Positions 41,286-49,417 of a DNA stretch of 64,000 bases are shown here, piece after piece. Both the position numbers and the translations under genes were made by a program. The number at the start of each line of letters is the position of its first letter. The stretch's first letter is position 1. A model generated the notes under the pieces. The model worked only from the letters and a program-made list of their open reading frames with translations. It had not been told where the DNA came from and ran no database searches. Source of the DNA: CAYSSJ01 sp964433675 (GTDB taxonomy: Bacteria > Cloacimonadota > Cloacimonadia > Cloacimonadales > TCS61); contig CAYSSJ010000004.1 of the NCBI GenBank assembly GCA_964433675.1, forward strand, positions 62,001-126,000, written 5' to 3'.

Positions 41286-42337
41286 TAAAAACCTCCCTCT
41301 TGTTTTTTTATTTCAAATGTTCTGCTGATAACTTCAAGCTCCAATAGAGCATCCAATTTCTCACCCTGTGGATAATAAACACTATTATCTATCAAAATTG
41401 CCAATTGGCTATCTTCATCATAAAAAGCGAAACTCTGGAAAGCACCACCGACCATGTATTTCTGATTCTGCCATCTGCCGGAAAGTCTGAAACCATCATA
41501 ACCGGCAATAGAATAAAATCGCGAGCTTACATCTTCATCTCTAAACTCGTCTTCATCATAATAATCCCAAGCCAGTCGGGCACGGGTTTCCTTTAACCAA
41601 TTCCTGTCAACTTCGTCGGTTTCCATATTTTCATAATAGACTGCAAAATAGCGATCCGGTTGCTCCCGCCTTCTTGCCAGATAAGAGATGAAGTTATTTT
41701 CCCTATCTTCAGCGTAAACCACATAATACTGTGGTATATCAGCCATCCAAGGAAGATGAGCAAATGCACCAGGGGAATAATTGGCATCACGATATACTTT
41801 GCGCGCTATCCTTTGGAAGAGCTTATCATAAAAATGGTCAAAGATCACATCCGCTTGCAATATATTCAGTCGCAAAAGAGTCTCTTCGTTGTCTGCCAAC
41901 AAAAAGAGCACCAATTGGTCATTTGCCCAAAGGTTATCTACCGGATAAATTGCCATATTGTTTTGCTCTACTTCATTACGAGCACTTTCACCCAGAATAT
42001 TCTTTACATGAGCCGAGATCTGCTCATCAGAATCATAATGAGCGAAAAAAATCAAATTATTGAATTTATAGAATTCTTCTATAGCATTTGATGAAGCTCT
42101 GCGCACTTCGAAATAGGATTCGTTTTCAGTAGTGAAGCGGTAGCGTGCCAAATTTTGTTTCAAATAGGGATAGGCATGTTTCCACACATTATCATCAGCG
42201 AACACATATATTACTCGCGGTTGACCCCAAGACATCGGTTTGCGCATATCTCGCCCGTCAGCTCTCTCACTAAGCTGAACATCGCCACATGCAGCGAGTA
42301 ATCCGATTACGAATATTAGCGCTATTATTTTTTTCAT
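41285..42337 (-). CDS. Lipoprotein, probably DUF4837 family
   Basis: 350 residues. Signal peptide with lipobox 'LLAAC' (Cys17). The mature protein is acidic and aromatic: 'GQPRVIYVFADDNVWKHAYP', 'LPWMADIPQYYVVYAEDREN', 'NWLKETRARLAWDYYDEDEF', 'GYDGFRLSGRWQNQKYMVGG'. The order of a short N-terminal strand with 'V(F/V)ADD..W', a middle helix and an 'IP..Y.VV' segment resembles DUF4837 lipoproteins of Bacteroidetes, function unknown. The match is from memory and moderate. It lies 10 bp below pgsA. Confidence 0.6.
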   Translation of the reverse strand: MKKIIALIFVIGLLAACGDVQLSERADGRDMRKPMSWGQPRVIYVFADDNVWKHAYPYLKQNLARYRFTTENESYFEVRRASSNAIEEFYKFNNLIFFAHYDSDEQISAHVKNILGESARNEVEQNNMAIYPVDNLWANDQLVLFLLADNEETLLRLNILQADVIFDHFYDKLFQRIARKVYRDANYSPGAFAHLPWMADIPQYYVVYAEDRENNFISYLARRREQPDRYFAVYYENMETDEVDRNWLKETRARLAWDYYDEDEFRDEDVSSRFYSIAGYDGFRLSGRWQNQKYMVGGAFQSFAFYDEDSQLAILIDNSVYYPQGEKLDALLELEVISRTFEIKKQEGGF

Positions 42338-42347
42338 ATTATATATA

Positions 42348-42905
42348 CTACTGTTTTTTTAGAAAAATCGAAAAATAATTCACACCGGAGAGGATTGTCA
42401 GGAGAGCTACAACCCAGAAATAGATGTTTATTACCGAGATGATCCCCGGATCATATTCATAAAATTTGGTATAAGTATAAAACAAGAGGGTAAAGATCAA
42501 GCCGATGATCTGCGTTAAAGTTTTTAGTTTACCATAGATATTGGCAGCTATGTAGATTCTCCTCTTTTTGAAGTATTCTCGCAAGATAGAGACGGCAATT
42601 TCTCTGAAAGCTATGATAATGAAGATAACGATGCTGATATAACCTATCTTTGTTGCAAAAGCGAGTAGCGCGGTGAGTACCAAGATTTTATCTGCCAGTG
42701 GATCCATAATTTTACCAAAGTCGGAAATTACTTGGAAGCGTCTTGCCAAAAGCCCATCAAAATAGTCTGTGATAGCAGCTACGATGAAGACGATAGTAGC
42801 CCAGAGAGCACCTTGAGGAGTAGTGGTGAAGAATATCAGCACCAAAAATACCGGAACTAGTAGAATGCGGAACATCGTCAGTATATTCGGTATGTTTTTT
42901 TTCAT
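42348..42905 (-). CDS. pgsA: CDP-diacylglycerol-glycerol-3-phosphate 3-phosphatidyltransferase
   Basis: 185 residues from the ATG at 42903-42905, with GGAGAGG upstream; the longer frame overlaps the FtsX-like gene. The CDP-alcohol phosphotransferase motif appears as 'AAITDYFDGLLARRFQVISDFGKIMDPLADK' in two parts: 'ITDYFDGLLAR' near 43-53 and 'DFGKIMDPLADK' near 59-70. Five or six membrane helices. It makes phosphatidylglycerophosphate, the first committed step to phosphatidylglycerol and cardiolipin. Overlaps the FtsX-like gene's end by 4 bp. Confidence 0.95.
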   Translation of the reverse strand: MKKNIPNILTMFRILLVPVFLVLIFFTTTPQGALWATIVFIVAAITDYFDGLLARRFQVISDFGKIMDPLADKILVLTALLAFATKIGYISIVIFIIIAFREIAVSILREYFKKRRIYIAANIYGKLKTLTQIIGLIFTLLFYTYTKFYEYDPGIISVINIYFWVVALLTILSGVNYFSIFLKKQ

Positions 42906-43687
42906 ATCGATCCTCTCCTCAAAAATAATCTGGAAAGTAAAATAGCTAACAAAAGCGTCAAGAATTTTCCAATGAAATAGCGATGATCTATAGATTGATC
43001 CCAAATATAATAATACTTGCTTAGATAGTAGATAGCGCTAACCAAACCGACAGGGATGATACAAAGAATAGCCGAATCTAATACAAATTGTCTGCCCCAA
43101 CTCCGATGAAATCCACCGGCACGGGAATATACACGCCAAAAATCTTTGGAACGATGCTCATAGTGAATACGCATGAATATGGCTACAATCAGCAGCAACA
43201 ATCCCAAAAGCGCATTCGCCAGAAAGTAAGAGTTATCCAATAGATCCTTTCTGTTTATGTAACGACGATAGTAATTGGAGTTATATAAAGTAGAGATATC
43301 GGTGTCGGATAGTTCGCCGATTAGAAAATCGAGTGTATTGAAATTCTCTTCATTTAGTAAACTGCCCTCTATTCTGAGTTGGATAAGATGAGGGAGAGCA
43401 CCGTTTGATACGACGGATTCCACTCCTTCCAGATCGTAAGTTCTGACCAGCTCAGCCAAAACATCACTGTCTTGTTTGAATACCGCTTCCGAGACAAAGT
43501 GGAGCTGTTCAAACTGTCGCTGCTCATCTCTGAGCAAATCTTCATCCCAAGAGAAGAGAAAAATCGGGCGATCAGAGATTATCTCATCTATCCTGTTTTC
43601 GAGAATTTGATCCGCCACATGCAATGCTGACCAGACTGCTACTAACAAGGTGAGCACAATAATTTGCGTGAAAATTCCTCGTTTCAT
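42902..43687 (-). CDS. FtsX-like membrane protein
   Basis: 261 residues with FtsX topology: one helix near 5-22, an extracytoplasmic domain of about 130 residues (23-155), then three helices at about 157-177, 205-225 and 238-257. In the outer domain 'LAELVRTYDLEGVESVVSNG' resembles the FtsX segment after its 'DPLPAAF'-like region. The C-terminal 'VYSRAGGFHRSWGRQFVLDSA' resembles FtsX's 'LVGATDWFIRRPF' region in position. It overlaps the degenerate ABC ATPase gene by 4 bp. Its job would be to couple an ATPase to cell-wall hydrolases. Call is from topology and pairing, and direct similarity is weak. Confidence 0.65.
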   Translation of the reverse strand: MKRGIFTQIIVLTLLVAVWSALHVADQILENRIDEIISDRPIFLFSWDEDLLRDEQRQFEQLHFVSEAVFKQDSDVLAELVRTYDLEGVESVVSNGALPHLIQLRIEGSLLNEENFNTLDFLIGELSDTDISTLYNSNYYRRYINRKDLLDNSYFLANALLGLLLLIVAIFMRIHYEHRSKDFWRVYSRAGGFHRSWGRQFVLDSAILCIIPVGLVSAIYYLSKYYYIWDQSIDHRYFIGKFLTLLLAILLSRLFLRRGSI

Positions 43688-44310
43688 AATAATTCCATTT
43701 CTTTATTATGTATCCGATAAACTTCATCGAAACCGTTCAGTTTGGATTTGGAAGTGGCTAAGACAGTAGAACCGCTGTTTGTCGCAAATCTGAGTATCTC
43801 AACCGCCTGCATGTAGTGAATTTCATCGAAATAGCAATCAAAATCGTCGATGCAGATGAGCTGGGGAGCCTGCACAGTAGTTCGGATCAGCTCGACGAAT
43901 TTTTTGGCAGAAAAGGGAAGCTTATATATTTTTTGAGATATCTTGTCGTGAATGCCTACATTTTGGCACATTTCCTGCAACTTATGTTTTTGATATGGAG
44001 TTAGTTTGGGAAAGGGAAGAGTGAGATTTTTCCAAACGGATTCATTATCTAACAAACTCGGAATCAGTTCCATATAGATAGATTGACGTTGTTTTTTCTT
44101 TTTCGGTTTGAGGATAGAGGAAGGAGTGGTGAAGTGGATAGTTCCTGCATATTGATTATAGTCACCATGAAGCGTTTTTAGCAATAGAGTTTTCCCAATT
44201 CCATTATTGCCCCATACCAATATCTTTTTCCCAGTGTCGAATCTGGTATTGGGCAAGCTTAGCAGCGGCTCTTTGTCCGCTTCAAGCCGGAAGTTTTCGA
44301 ACTCTATCAT
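43684..44310 (-). CDS. Degenerate FtsE-like ABC ATPase
   Basis: 208 residues, the length of an FtsE-type single ABC domain. Walker A is intact, 'WGNNGIGKTLLL' (33-44). The Q-loop region reads 'IYMELIPSLLDNESVWKNLT', parallel to FtsE 'VFQDFRLLPDRTVYENV' but without the Gln. The LSGGQ signature is replaced by 'KLPFSAKKF' (130-138), Walker B ends 'ICIDDF' with Asp where the catalytic Glu should be, and the switch His is replaced within 'VLATSKS'. It probably binds ATP but may hydrolyse it slowly or not at all. It overlaps the genes on both sides by 4 bp and pairs with the FtsX-like protein. Confidence 0.78.
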   Translation of the reverse strand: MIEFENFRLEADKEPLLSLPNTRFDTGKKILVWGNNGIGKTLLLKTLHGDYNQYAGTIHFTTPSSILKPKKKKQRQSIYMELIPSLLDNESVWKNLTLPFPKLTPYQKHKLQEMCQNVGIHDKISQKIYKLPFSAKKFVELIRTTVQAPQLICIDDFDCYFDEIHYMQAVEILRFATNSGSTVLATSKSKLNGFDEVYRIHNKEMELL

Positions 44311-44927
44311 ACTTTATTCTCCTTTTTCAACTTAAATATCACTAACCCTTTTTTTATTTTATTGGAAATAATTTGTTCTGTGATAATTAGGTCAACCTTT
44401 TTTATGTTTTGGACAAAATCACTACTTCTGGTTGATGGATACAAAAGGTAGGCAATGCCTGAATCAGATAACGCTTTTGAGGTGGTGGCAAGCACATCTT
44501 TCATGCTGCACATAATCTCATGATGAGCCAGAGCACGCTCCTTATCGGGCGATGTTCTCCCCGAACAGACAGGAAAGTAGGGTGGATTGGAGACCACCAG
44601 ATTATATGATTTATCTTCAGGTGCAAATGTTTTGATGTCGGCGTGGTGAAATTCGGCTTTCACTTCTGCAAGTGCAGAATTCTGGCGGGCAAGTTTTACC
44701 AAGTGTTTTTGGATTTCTATACCGACACAATTCCATCTTGGCCTATAATGAGCCAACATAATACTAACTATCCCGTTTCCGCTACCCAATTCCAAAACTC
44801 CGAAATTTCCATTTTCATGATTTGATAGGATAGTATCAATCAAGAAGGCAGTATCGGAAGATATGGAACTGGAAGATTGGTAGATAGTTTTCCCAAATGG
44901 GAGCAGGACAGATTTGAGTTCGCTCAT
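44307..44927 (-). CDS. tRNA1(Val) adenine-N6-methyltransferase family (TrmN6-like)
   Basis: 206 residues from the ATG at 44925-44927; a longer frame to 45077 runs through dut and is rejected. SAM motif 'VLELGSGNGIVSIMLA' near 43-58, 'CVGIEIQKHLVKLARQN' next, and the catalytic motif 'LVVSNPPYF' near 109-117. The N-terminal 'LPFGKTIYQSSSSISSDTAF' matches YfiC/TrmN6, which methylates A37 of tRNA-Val. A closely related methyltransferase with another substrate is possible. It starts 4 bp below dut. Interestingly a tRNA-Val gene is in the same window. Confidence 0.85.
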   Translation of the reverse strand: MSELKSVLLPFGKTIYQSSSSISSDTAFLIDTILSNHENGNFGVLELGSGNGIVSIMLAHYRPRWNCVGIEIQKHLVKLARQNSALAEVKAEFHHADIKTFAPEDKSYNLVVSNPPYFPVCSGRTSPDKERALAHHEIMCSMKDVLATTSKALSDSGIAYLLYPSTRSSDFVQNIKKVDLIITEQIISNKIKKGLVIFKLKKENKV

Positions 44928-44931
44928 CTTC

Positions 44932-45369
44932 TCATGAGTCTGTATGTCCGAATCCCCCATCATTTCTTTGGGTACTTTCCAACACATCGGTTTCGATGAA
45001 TTCGATTGCTTCGAATTTATGGATAAGCATCTGTGCAATACGTTTATGTGGTTCGATGACAAAATCCTCTTTCCCATGGTTAATGAGAATTACTTTGATC
45101 TCACCACGATAGTCCGGGTCGATAGTTCCCGGCGAGTTTAGCACAGTTACTCGATTTCGGGCGGCTAATCCGCTGCGTGGGCGTATCTGTGCTTCAAATC
45201 CATCCGGTAGATGGATAGCTATCCCAGTTGGCACGATCACACTTTCACCTACTTTGCAGATCAGCTTCTCTTTGTTGGCAGAAAAGAGATCATAACCGGC
45301 AGAGTGAGATGTCATCCGTTTAGGAACTTGGGCGTTCGGAGCCAATTTCTTGATTTTAAGAGAGATCAT
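44932..45369 (-). CDS. dut: dUTP diphosphatase
   Basis: 145 residues with the five trimeric dUTPase motifs: 'HSAGYDLFS' near 22-30, 'PRSGLAARN' near 64-72, 'GTIDPDYRGEIKV' near 81-93, 'HKRIAQMLI' near 108-116 and the C-terminal 'RNDGGFGHTDS'. It hydrolyses dUTP to dUMP, preventing uracil in DNA. The stop is 4 bp above the TrmN6-like start; the polyprenyl synthase gene ends 9 bp upstream. Confidence 0.97.
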   Translation of the reverse strand: MISLKIKKLAPNAQVPKRMTSHSAGYDLFSANKEKLICKVGESVIVPTGIAIHLPDGFEAQIRPRSGLAARNRVTVLNSPGTIDPDYRGEIKVILINHGKEDFVIEPHKRIAQMLIHKFEAIEFIETDVLESTQRNDGGFGHTDS

Positions 45370-45378
45370 TATGTATTG

Positions 45379-46272
45379 TTAAAATCTACGAGTAAGGATA
45401 AAATCGGATAGTAGTCGCAAAGACTCAGCTTTTTCACCATAAGGTTTCAAAAGAGCTTTTGCTTCCTCTATCAGTTTTTCCGCCATTTGCTTCGATTTTT
45501 CCAAGCCATAGATAGCTGGGAAAGTAGCTTTGTTCATTTTAGAATCTTTGCCGATACTTTTTCCCAGAGTCTTTTCATTTCCTTCGATATCAAGTATATC
45601 ATCAACGATCTGAAAAGCCAGACCGATCTTCTCTCCAAAGTTGTGCATCCGCTTCCTATCAGCTTCGGGCACATTTGCCAGATAACAACCGAATCTGATG
45701 CATAGATTAATCAGCCGGGCGGTTTTATTATTATGAATGTATTTGAGCGTCTTTTCCGATATCTCTTTACCTTCGTTTTTGATATCTTCCATCTGTCCGG
45801 CGATCAAGCCTTTGTGACCGGCTTCAATAGCCAGTTCGCGAATCATTTGAAGCTTTAGTTTATCTTCTAAATCCGTAGCACAGATAGATTCGAAAGCGCT
45901 GGTAAGCAGAGCATCTCCGGCAAGTAGGGCAATGGCATCGCCATAAACTATATGACAAGCTTTCCTGCCACGTCGGTAGTCGTCGTTATCTATCTCGGGA
46001 AGGTCATCGTGGATCAAAGTATATGTGTGCAACATTTCGATGGCTGCACCAATTCTCAATGTTTTTTCTATATCCTCGGCAAAGAGTTGGTAAGTATTGA
46101 TAAGCAGATAGGGTCTGAGACGTTTGCCGCCGGCAAACAGAGTGTGCCGTATAGCCTTGTGGATCTGCTTGGGATATTCATCTTTTCTCGGTAAAAATCT
46201 GTCTATTTCTATATTGACCAGTTCACGTTTTTCACGAATATCTCTTTTTAAAAATAATCTTTGAGAAGACAT
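45379..46272 (-). CDS. ispA: Polyprenyl diphosphate synthase (farnesyl/geranylgeranyl type)
   Basis: 297 residues. First Asp-rich motif 'LIHDDLPEIDNDDYRRG' (DDxxxxD) near 92-108, second 'FQIVDDILDIEG' near 221-232; 'GGKRLRPYLLIN' near 47-58. Chain length product cannot be read safely; the order xseB-ispA suggests the FPP synthase of the DXP-pathway cluster, but no dxs follows. GAGGAATAA precedes the ATG. It supplies prenyl chains for quinones and undecaprenyl lipid. Confidence 0.93.
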   Translation of the reverse strand: MSSQRLFLKRDIREKRELVNIEIDRFLPRKDEYPKQIHKAIRHTLFAGGKRLRPYLLINTYQLFAEDIEKTLRIGAAIEMLHTYTLIHDDLPEIDNDDYRRGRKACHIVYGDAIALLAGDALLTSAFESICATDLEDKLKLQMIRELAIEAGHKGLIAGQMEDIKNEGKEISEKTLKYIHNNKTARLINLCIRFGCYLANVPEADRKRMHNFGEKIGLAFQIVDDILDIEGNEKTLGKSIGKDSKMNKATFPAIYGLEKSKQMAEKLIEEAKALLKPYGEKAESLRLLSDFILTRRF

Positions 46273-46485
46273 TTATTCCTCATCACTTTCTTTAGCAGTC
46301 TCTTTCGATAAAGTTTCTATTTTGTTCTCTACGGCATGCAATTTTTCGCTACAATAATCTACCAATTTGCTACCTTCTTCATACAGTGCAACTGTTTTTT
46401 CCAGATCTTCAATGCCTGTTTCCAGCTTATAGACTATCTCTTCCAATCTCTTAATTGCCTGTTCGAAACTCAAATTTTCATTCAT
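46273..46485 (-). CDS. xseB: Exonuclease VII small subunit
   Basis: 70 residues from the ATG at 46483-46485 ('MNENLSFEQAIKRLEEIVYK'), then 'LETGIEDLEKTVALYEEG'. An upstream in-frame TTG at 46509 is less likely. All-helical. It joins XseA to degrade single-stranded DNA; xseA is not in the window. The stop is adjacent to the ATG of the polyprenyl synthase gene. Confidence 0.93.
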   Translation of the reverse strand: MNENLSFEQAIKRLEEIVYKLETGIEDLEKTVALYEEGSKLVDYCSEKLHAVENKIETLSKETAKESDEE

Positions 46486-46505
46486 AATATCAACTCTCTT
46501 TTCGA

Positions 46506-47441
46506 TCAATCTGACAAGACGATCTCATTCTCGAATTTATTGAGAAACTCATAAGGGTTACGATGCCTGCCATAACGCCAAACTTCGTAGTGAAGATGAG
46601 GACCGGTAGTCCTACCGGAATTACCGAGAGTAGCGATAATCTGTCCTCTTTTCACTTCATCGCCCGGCTCTACGAATAGTTTATTCAGATGGGCATATTT
46701 TGTTTGATATCCGAACTTATGAGAGATAGTGATATGTCTGCCAAACAGTGATAAATAGCCGCTTTCAGCGATTACACCATCGGCTGTGGCATAAACCGGT
46801 GTACCGATCTCATTGGAAATATCCAGACCACGATGAAAACTTCTTTGTTTGGTAAGCGGGTGAGTACGCCATCCGTAGCCTTCCGATATTCTACCGTAAG
46901 TCGGGTAGATAGAGGGGGTGTTTTGGTAGAGTAGCTCGCGTAATTCTACCTTTTCATGCAGATCTTTGTGAGTTTCATAGTTGAACTCCACCTTAGCTTG
47001 CAATTGCGCCAAGTTGGTCATTGTGTCATAAAGATGACGATTAAAGCCGTCACTTAATGAAAACTTTGTAGTATCTATGGGCGGATAACCACCAATACCC
47101 ATCTCACGGATCTCTTTGTTTATAGCCTCCAGATTTTTCTCTGCCCGGATATCGTCTTCCCACCTTTCCATCAGCTTTATCCTTACCAAGATGGAATCTA
47201 TTTCTGTGGAGATAGCCAAAAGTTTCTCTTTGAGAATTTGATTCTCTTCCATCACATGCTGGGCTTCGATGATCTCTGCCTGATTTTTTAGTACAAATAC
47301 CAAAGAAGCAATGAATAGCAAGATAAGAATAGATAGAAAACTGATGACGGCAATACCGACTTTTTTTGATAGTGCAAAGCTGCGCAAAGTCTGAGCATCA
47401 GTGCTCGTCAGCGATATATACCATCTTTTACTAACAGCCAT
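46506..47441 (-). CDS. M23-family (LytM) peptidase, membrane-anchored
   Basis: 311 residues from the ATG at 47439-47441, with AAGGAG 6 bp upstream. One membrane helix near 28-51, then a coiled coil (about 52-110), then a LytM domain: 'SFHRGLDISNEIGTPVYA' (H and D zinc ligands) and 'GRTTGPHLHYEVWRYG' (HxH) near 275. It either cuts peptidoglycan cross-bridges or, like EnvC-type proteins, activates amidases; catalytic residues are present, so activity is plausible. It lies near a degenerate FtsEX-like pair, though not in direct contact. Confidence 0.92.
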   Translation of the reverse strand: MAVSKRWYISLTSTDAQTLRSFALSKKVGIAVISFLSILILLFIASLVFVLKNQAEIIEAQHVMEENQILKEKLLAISTEIDSILVRIKLMERWEDDIRAEKNLEAINKEIREMGIGGYPPIDTTKFSLSDGFNRHLYDTMTNLAQLQAKVEFNYETHKDLHEKVELRELLYQNTPSIYPTYGRISEGYGWRTHPLTKQRSFHRGLDISNEIGTPVYATADGVIAESGYLSLFGRHITISHKFGYQTKYAHLNKLFVEPGDEVKRGQIIATLGNSGRTTGPHLHYEVWRYGRHRNPYEFLNKFENEIVLSD

Positions 47442-47466
47442 ATTTCTCCTTAAAATACTTTTAGGC

Positions 47467-47495
47467 ATAATTATATGATTATTATATAATGTCAA
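47467..47495 (-). promoter_or_regulatory. Possible promoter of the M23 peptidase operon
   Basis: On the minus strand TTGACA (plus 47490-47495), a 17-bp AT-rich spacer and AATTAT (plus 47467-47472, 4 of 6). It lies 26 bp above the ATG at 47441. A TATAAT also falls in the spacer, but only 14 bp from the -35 box. Confidence 0.45.
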
Positions 47496-47646
47496 GCAAT
47501 TTTGCACTTGTATTGGAATATTGTGATTTTAGGAGCAACTATGTACAGTGTGGAAAGGAGCTGCATAAAAAGAAAAGACTTGACCAAAAAACCATATTTC
47601 AGGTGTAAAGAAAATATAAAAAACAGATCAAAAGTAGGAGGATAAG

Positions 47647-48543
47647 ATGTTGAAGTCTTTTGACGAACTTACCCAGAAGGTAAAGAATATGGAGAACAAA
47701 AATGTAGTGATAGCTGCAGCCCACACCGATACTGCTTTGGAAGCCGCTTTGATAGTGAAGCGAGAAGGATTGGCAAATTGCGTTTTGGTTGGCGATAAAG
47801 CTTATATCTCAGAATATTTGGATAAAAACGCTCCCGAGCTCAGGGGAGATTTTCAGATAGTGGATACCGGAAAAGACCTTGCAGAGGCAGCAAAGGTATC
47901 TGTAGCTTTGGTAAAGCAAGGTGAAGGTGATCTGATTTTGAAAGGTAAATGTGATACCGGCACTTTGTTGAAAGCGGTTTTAGACAAAGAGAAAGGACTG
48001 CGTACCGGTAGTATCATGAGCGATGTATTGGTATATGAAACTCCCGAAAAATTAGTATTGATGGGAGATGGAGGATTTATCCCTCTACCGGATATCAAAG
48101 AGAAGATATCTATCATCAAAAATTGTGTCTCTGTGGCACATTCACTCGACAATCCAAATCCAAAAGTTGCTCTTCTTACCCATAGTGAAAAAGTGAGCGA
48201 AAAGATCCCCTCCACAGTAGATGCTGCCTTGATCACCAGGATGAATGCCCGTGGGCAGATAACCGGATGTACGATTGATGGACCGCTTGCATTTGATAAT
48301 GCGGTTTCCAAACATGCTGCCGAACTGAAAGGGATTATTTCTGATGTAGCAGGTGATGCCGATATTCTGATAGTACCCAATATCGAAGCAGGCAACATTT
48401 TTGGCAAAGCGCTCACATATTATTGTCACTATAGAGTAGCCCATGTGATTATGGGAGCTCAGGTACCTATCCTCATCGCTTCCAGAGCAGATGATGCCGA
48501 AACCAAAATGCTCTCTATTGTTTTGGGTATAATAAGCGCTTAA
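47647..48543 (+). CDS. ptb: Phosphate butyryltransferase family protein
   Basis: 298 residues. Ptb/Pta-type fold: 'LILKGKCDTGTLLKAVLDKE' near 98-117, 'IPLPDIKEKISIIKN' near 145, 'VALLTHSEKVSEKIPSTVDA' near 170 and 'ILIVPNIEAGNIFGKALTYY' near 240. It exchanges CoA and phosphate on short acyl groups (butyryl, acetyl or similar). With ackA at 32420 it would give substrate-level phosphorylation. GGAGG precedes the ATG. The rlmH ATG follows directly on the stop. Confidence 0.93.
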   Translation: MLKSFDELTQKVKNMENKNVVIAAAHTDTALEAALIVKREGLANCVLVGDKAYISEYLDKNAPELRGDFQIVDTGKDLAEAAKVSVALVKQGEGDLILKGKCDTGTLLKAVLDKEKGLRTGSIMSDVLVYETPEKLVLMGDGGFIPLPDIKEKISIIKNCVSVAHSLDNPNPKVALLTHSEKVSEKIPSTVDAALITRMNARGQITGCTIDGPLAFDNAVSKHAAELKGIISDVAGDADILIVPNIEAGNIFGKALTYYCHYRVAHVIMGAQVPILIASRADDAETKMLSIVLGIISA

Positions 48544-49008
48544 ATGAGCATCACGATCATCGCTGTTGGGAAAACGAAGCAGAGTTTCATCTCCCAAGGT
48601 ATCTTAGAATATCAAAAAAGATTGAGACCATATGCTGAAGTAAATATGATTATAGTTCCCGATGTAAAGCTAACCAAAACCAACACGATAGAAATAGTAA
48701 AAGAGAAAGAAGCAGTAACGCTGGAAAAGAAACTGCCCAAAGGCGATCATATTTGCTTGTTAGATGAATCCGGTAAAGAATACACCTCGGTAGGTTTTGC
48801 CAATTGGTTGCGAGAAATTTCCAACCAAAGATCTCTCACTTTTGTTATCGGGGGAGTGTATGGTACAGCAGAGCGGATAAAACAGCGAGCAGATTCGGTG
48901 TTGCGGCTATCTTCTATGACTTTTACTCATCAAATGACAAGATTGTTTTTGTATGAACAGCTGTATCGGGCATATACTATTTTGCAAAACAAAAAGTATC
49001 ATTATTAA
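48544..49008 (+). CDS. rlmH: 23S rRNA (pseudouridine1915-N3)-methyltransferase
   Basis: 154 residues, SPOUT knot family. N-terminal 'ITIIAVGKTKQSFISQGI', middle 'HICLLDESGKEYTSVGFANW', SAM-knot 'FVIGGVYGTAERIKQRAD' and C-terminal 'TFTHQMTRLFLYEQLYRAYT', ending KYHY. The knot has GGVYG where GGAYG or GGPYG is usual. It follows the ptb stop without any gap. Confidence 0.95.
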   Translation: MSITIIAVGKTKQSFISQGILEYQKRLRPYAEVNMIIVPDVKLTKTNTIEIVKEKEAVTLEKKLPKGDHICLLDESGKEYTSVGFANWLREISNQRSLTFVIGGVYGTAERIKQRADSVLRLSSMTFTHQMTRLFLYEQLYRAYTILQNKKYHY

Positions 49009-49027
49009 TATAACAGAGGAGATGGTT

Positions 49028-49402
49028 ATGGTAGAAGATATGATAAAACTGGCAAAAGAGGCTGCTTCCCGAGCGTATGCGCCTTATTCCGGTTTTAAAG
49101 TAGGAGCTGTCTTAGTGGCAAAATCGGGAAATATCTATACCGGCTGCAATGTGGAAAACTCATCTTATGGACTAACTATTTGCGCCGAGCGAACTGCTCT
49201 CTTCAAGGCGATCTCCGAAGGGGATAGAGAATTTGAACATTTAATTATTTACAATGATTCCGAAAAAGTCTTTTATCCTTGTGGCGCCTGCCGACAAACA
49301 TTGGTTGAATTTAGCCCCGAAATGAAAATTACGATTGTAAATAATGATGAGATGGTTGAAAAGAAGCTAAGTGAGCTTCTGCCGGAACATTTTAAAATAT
49401 AG
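49028..49402 (+). CDS. cdd: Cytidine deaminase
   Basis: 124 residues from the ATG at 49028, 6 bp after GAGGAG; an ATG at 49022 abuts that site and is rejected. 'APYSGFKVGAVLVAKSG' near 18-34, the active-site 'TICAERTALFKA' near 52 (Cys ligand, Glu proton shuttle) and 'PCGACRQTLVEF' near 85 supply the zinc site. It converts cytidine and deoxycytidine to uridine forms. Follows rlmH by 19 bp. Confidence 0.96.
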   Translation: MVEDMIKLAKEAASRAYAPYSGFKVGAVLVAKSGNIYTGCNVENSSYGLTICAERTALFKAISEGDREFEHLIIYNDSEKVFYPCGACRQTLVEFSPEMKITIVNNDEMVEKKLSELLPEHFKI

Positions 49403-49417
49403 ATTTGGGAGGTGAAT

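Noticed and set aside
44928..45077. 50-residue extension of the TrmN6-like protein
   Set aside because: It is antisense-free but overlaps the dut coding region in another frame and carries no conserved residues; the ATG at 44927 fits the family start.
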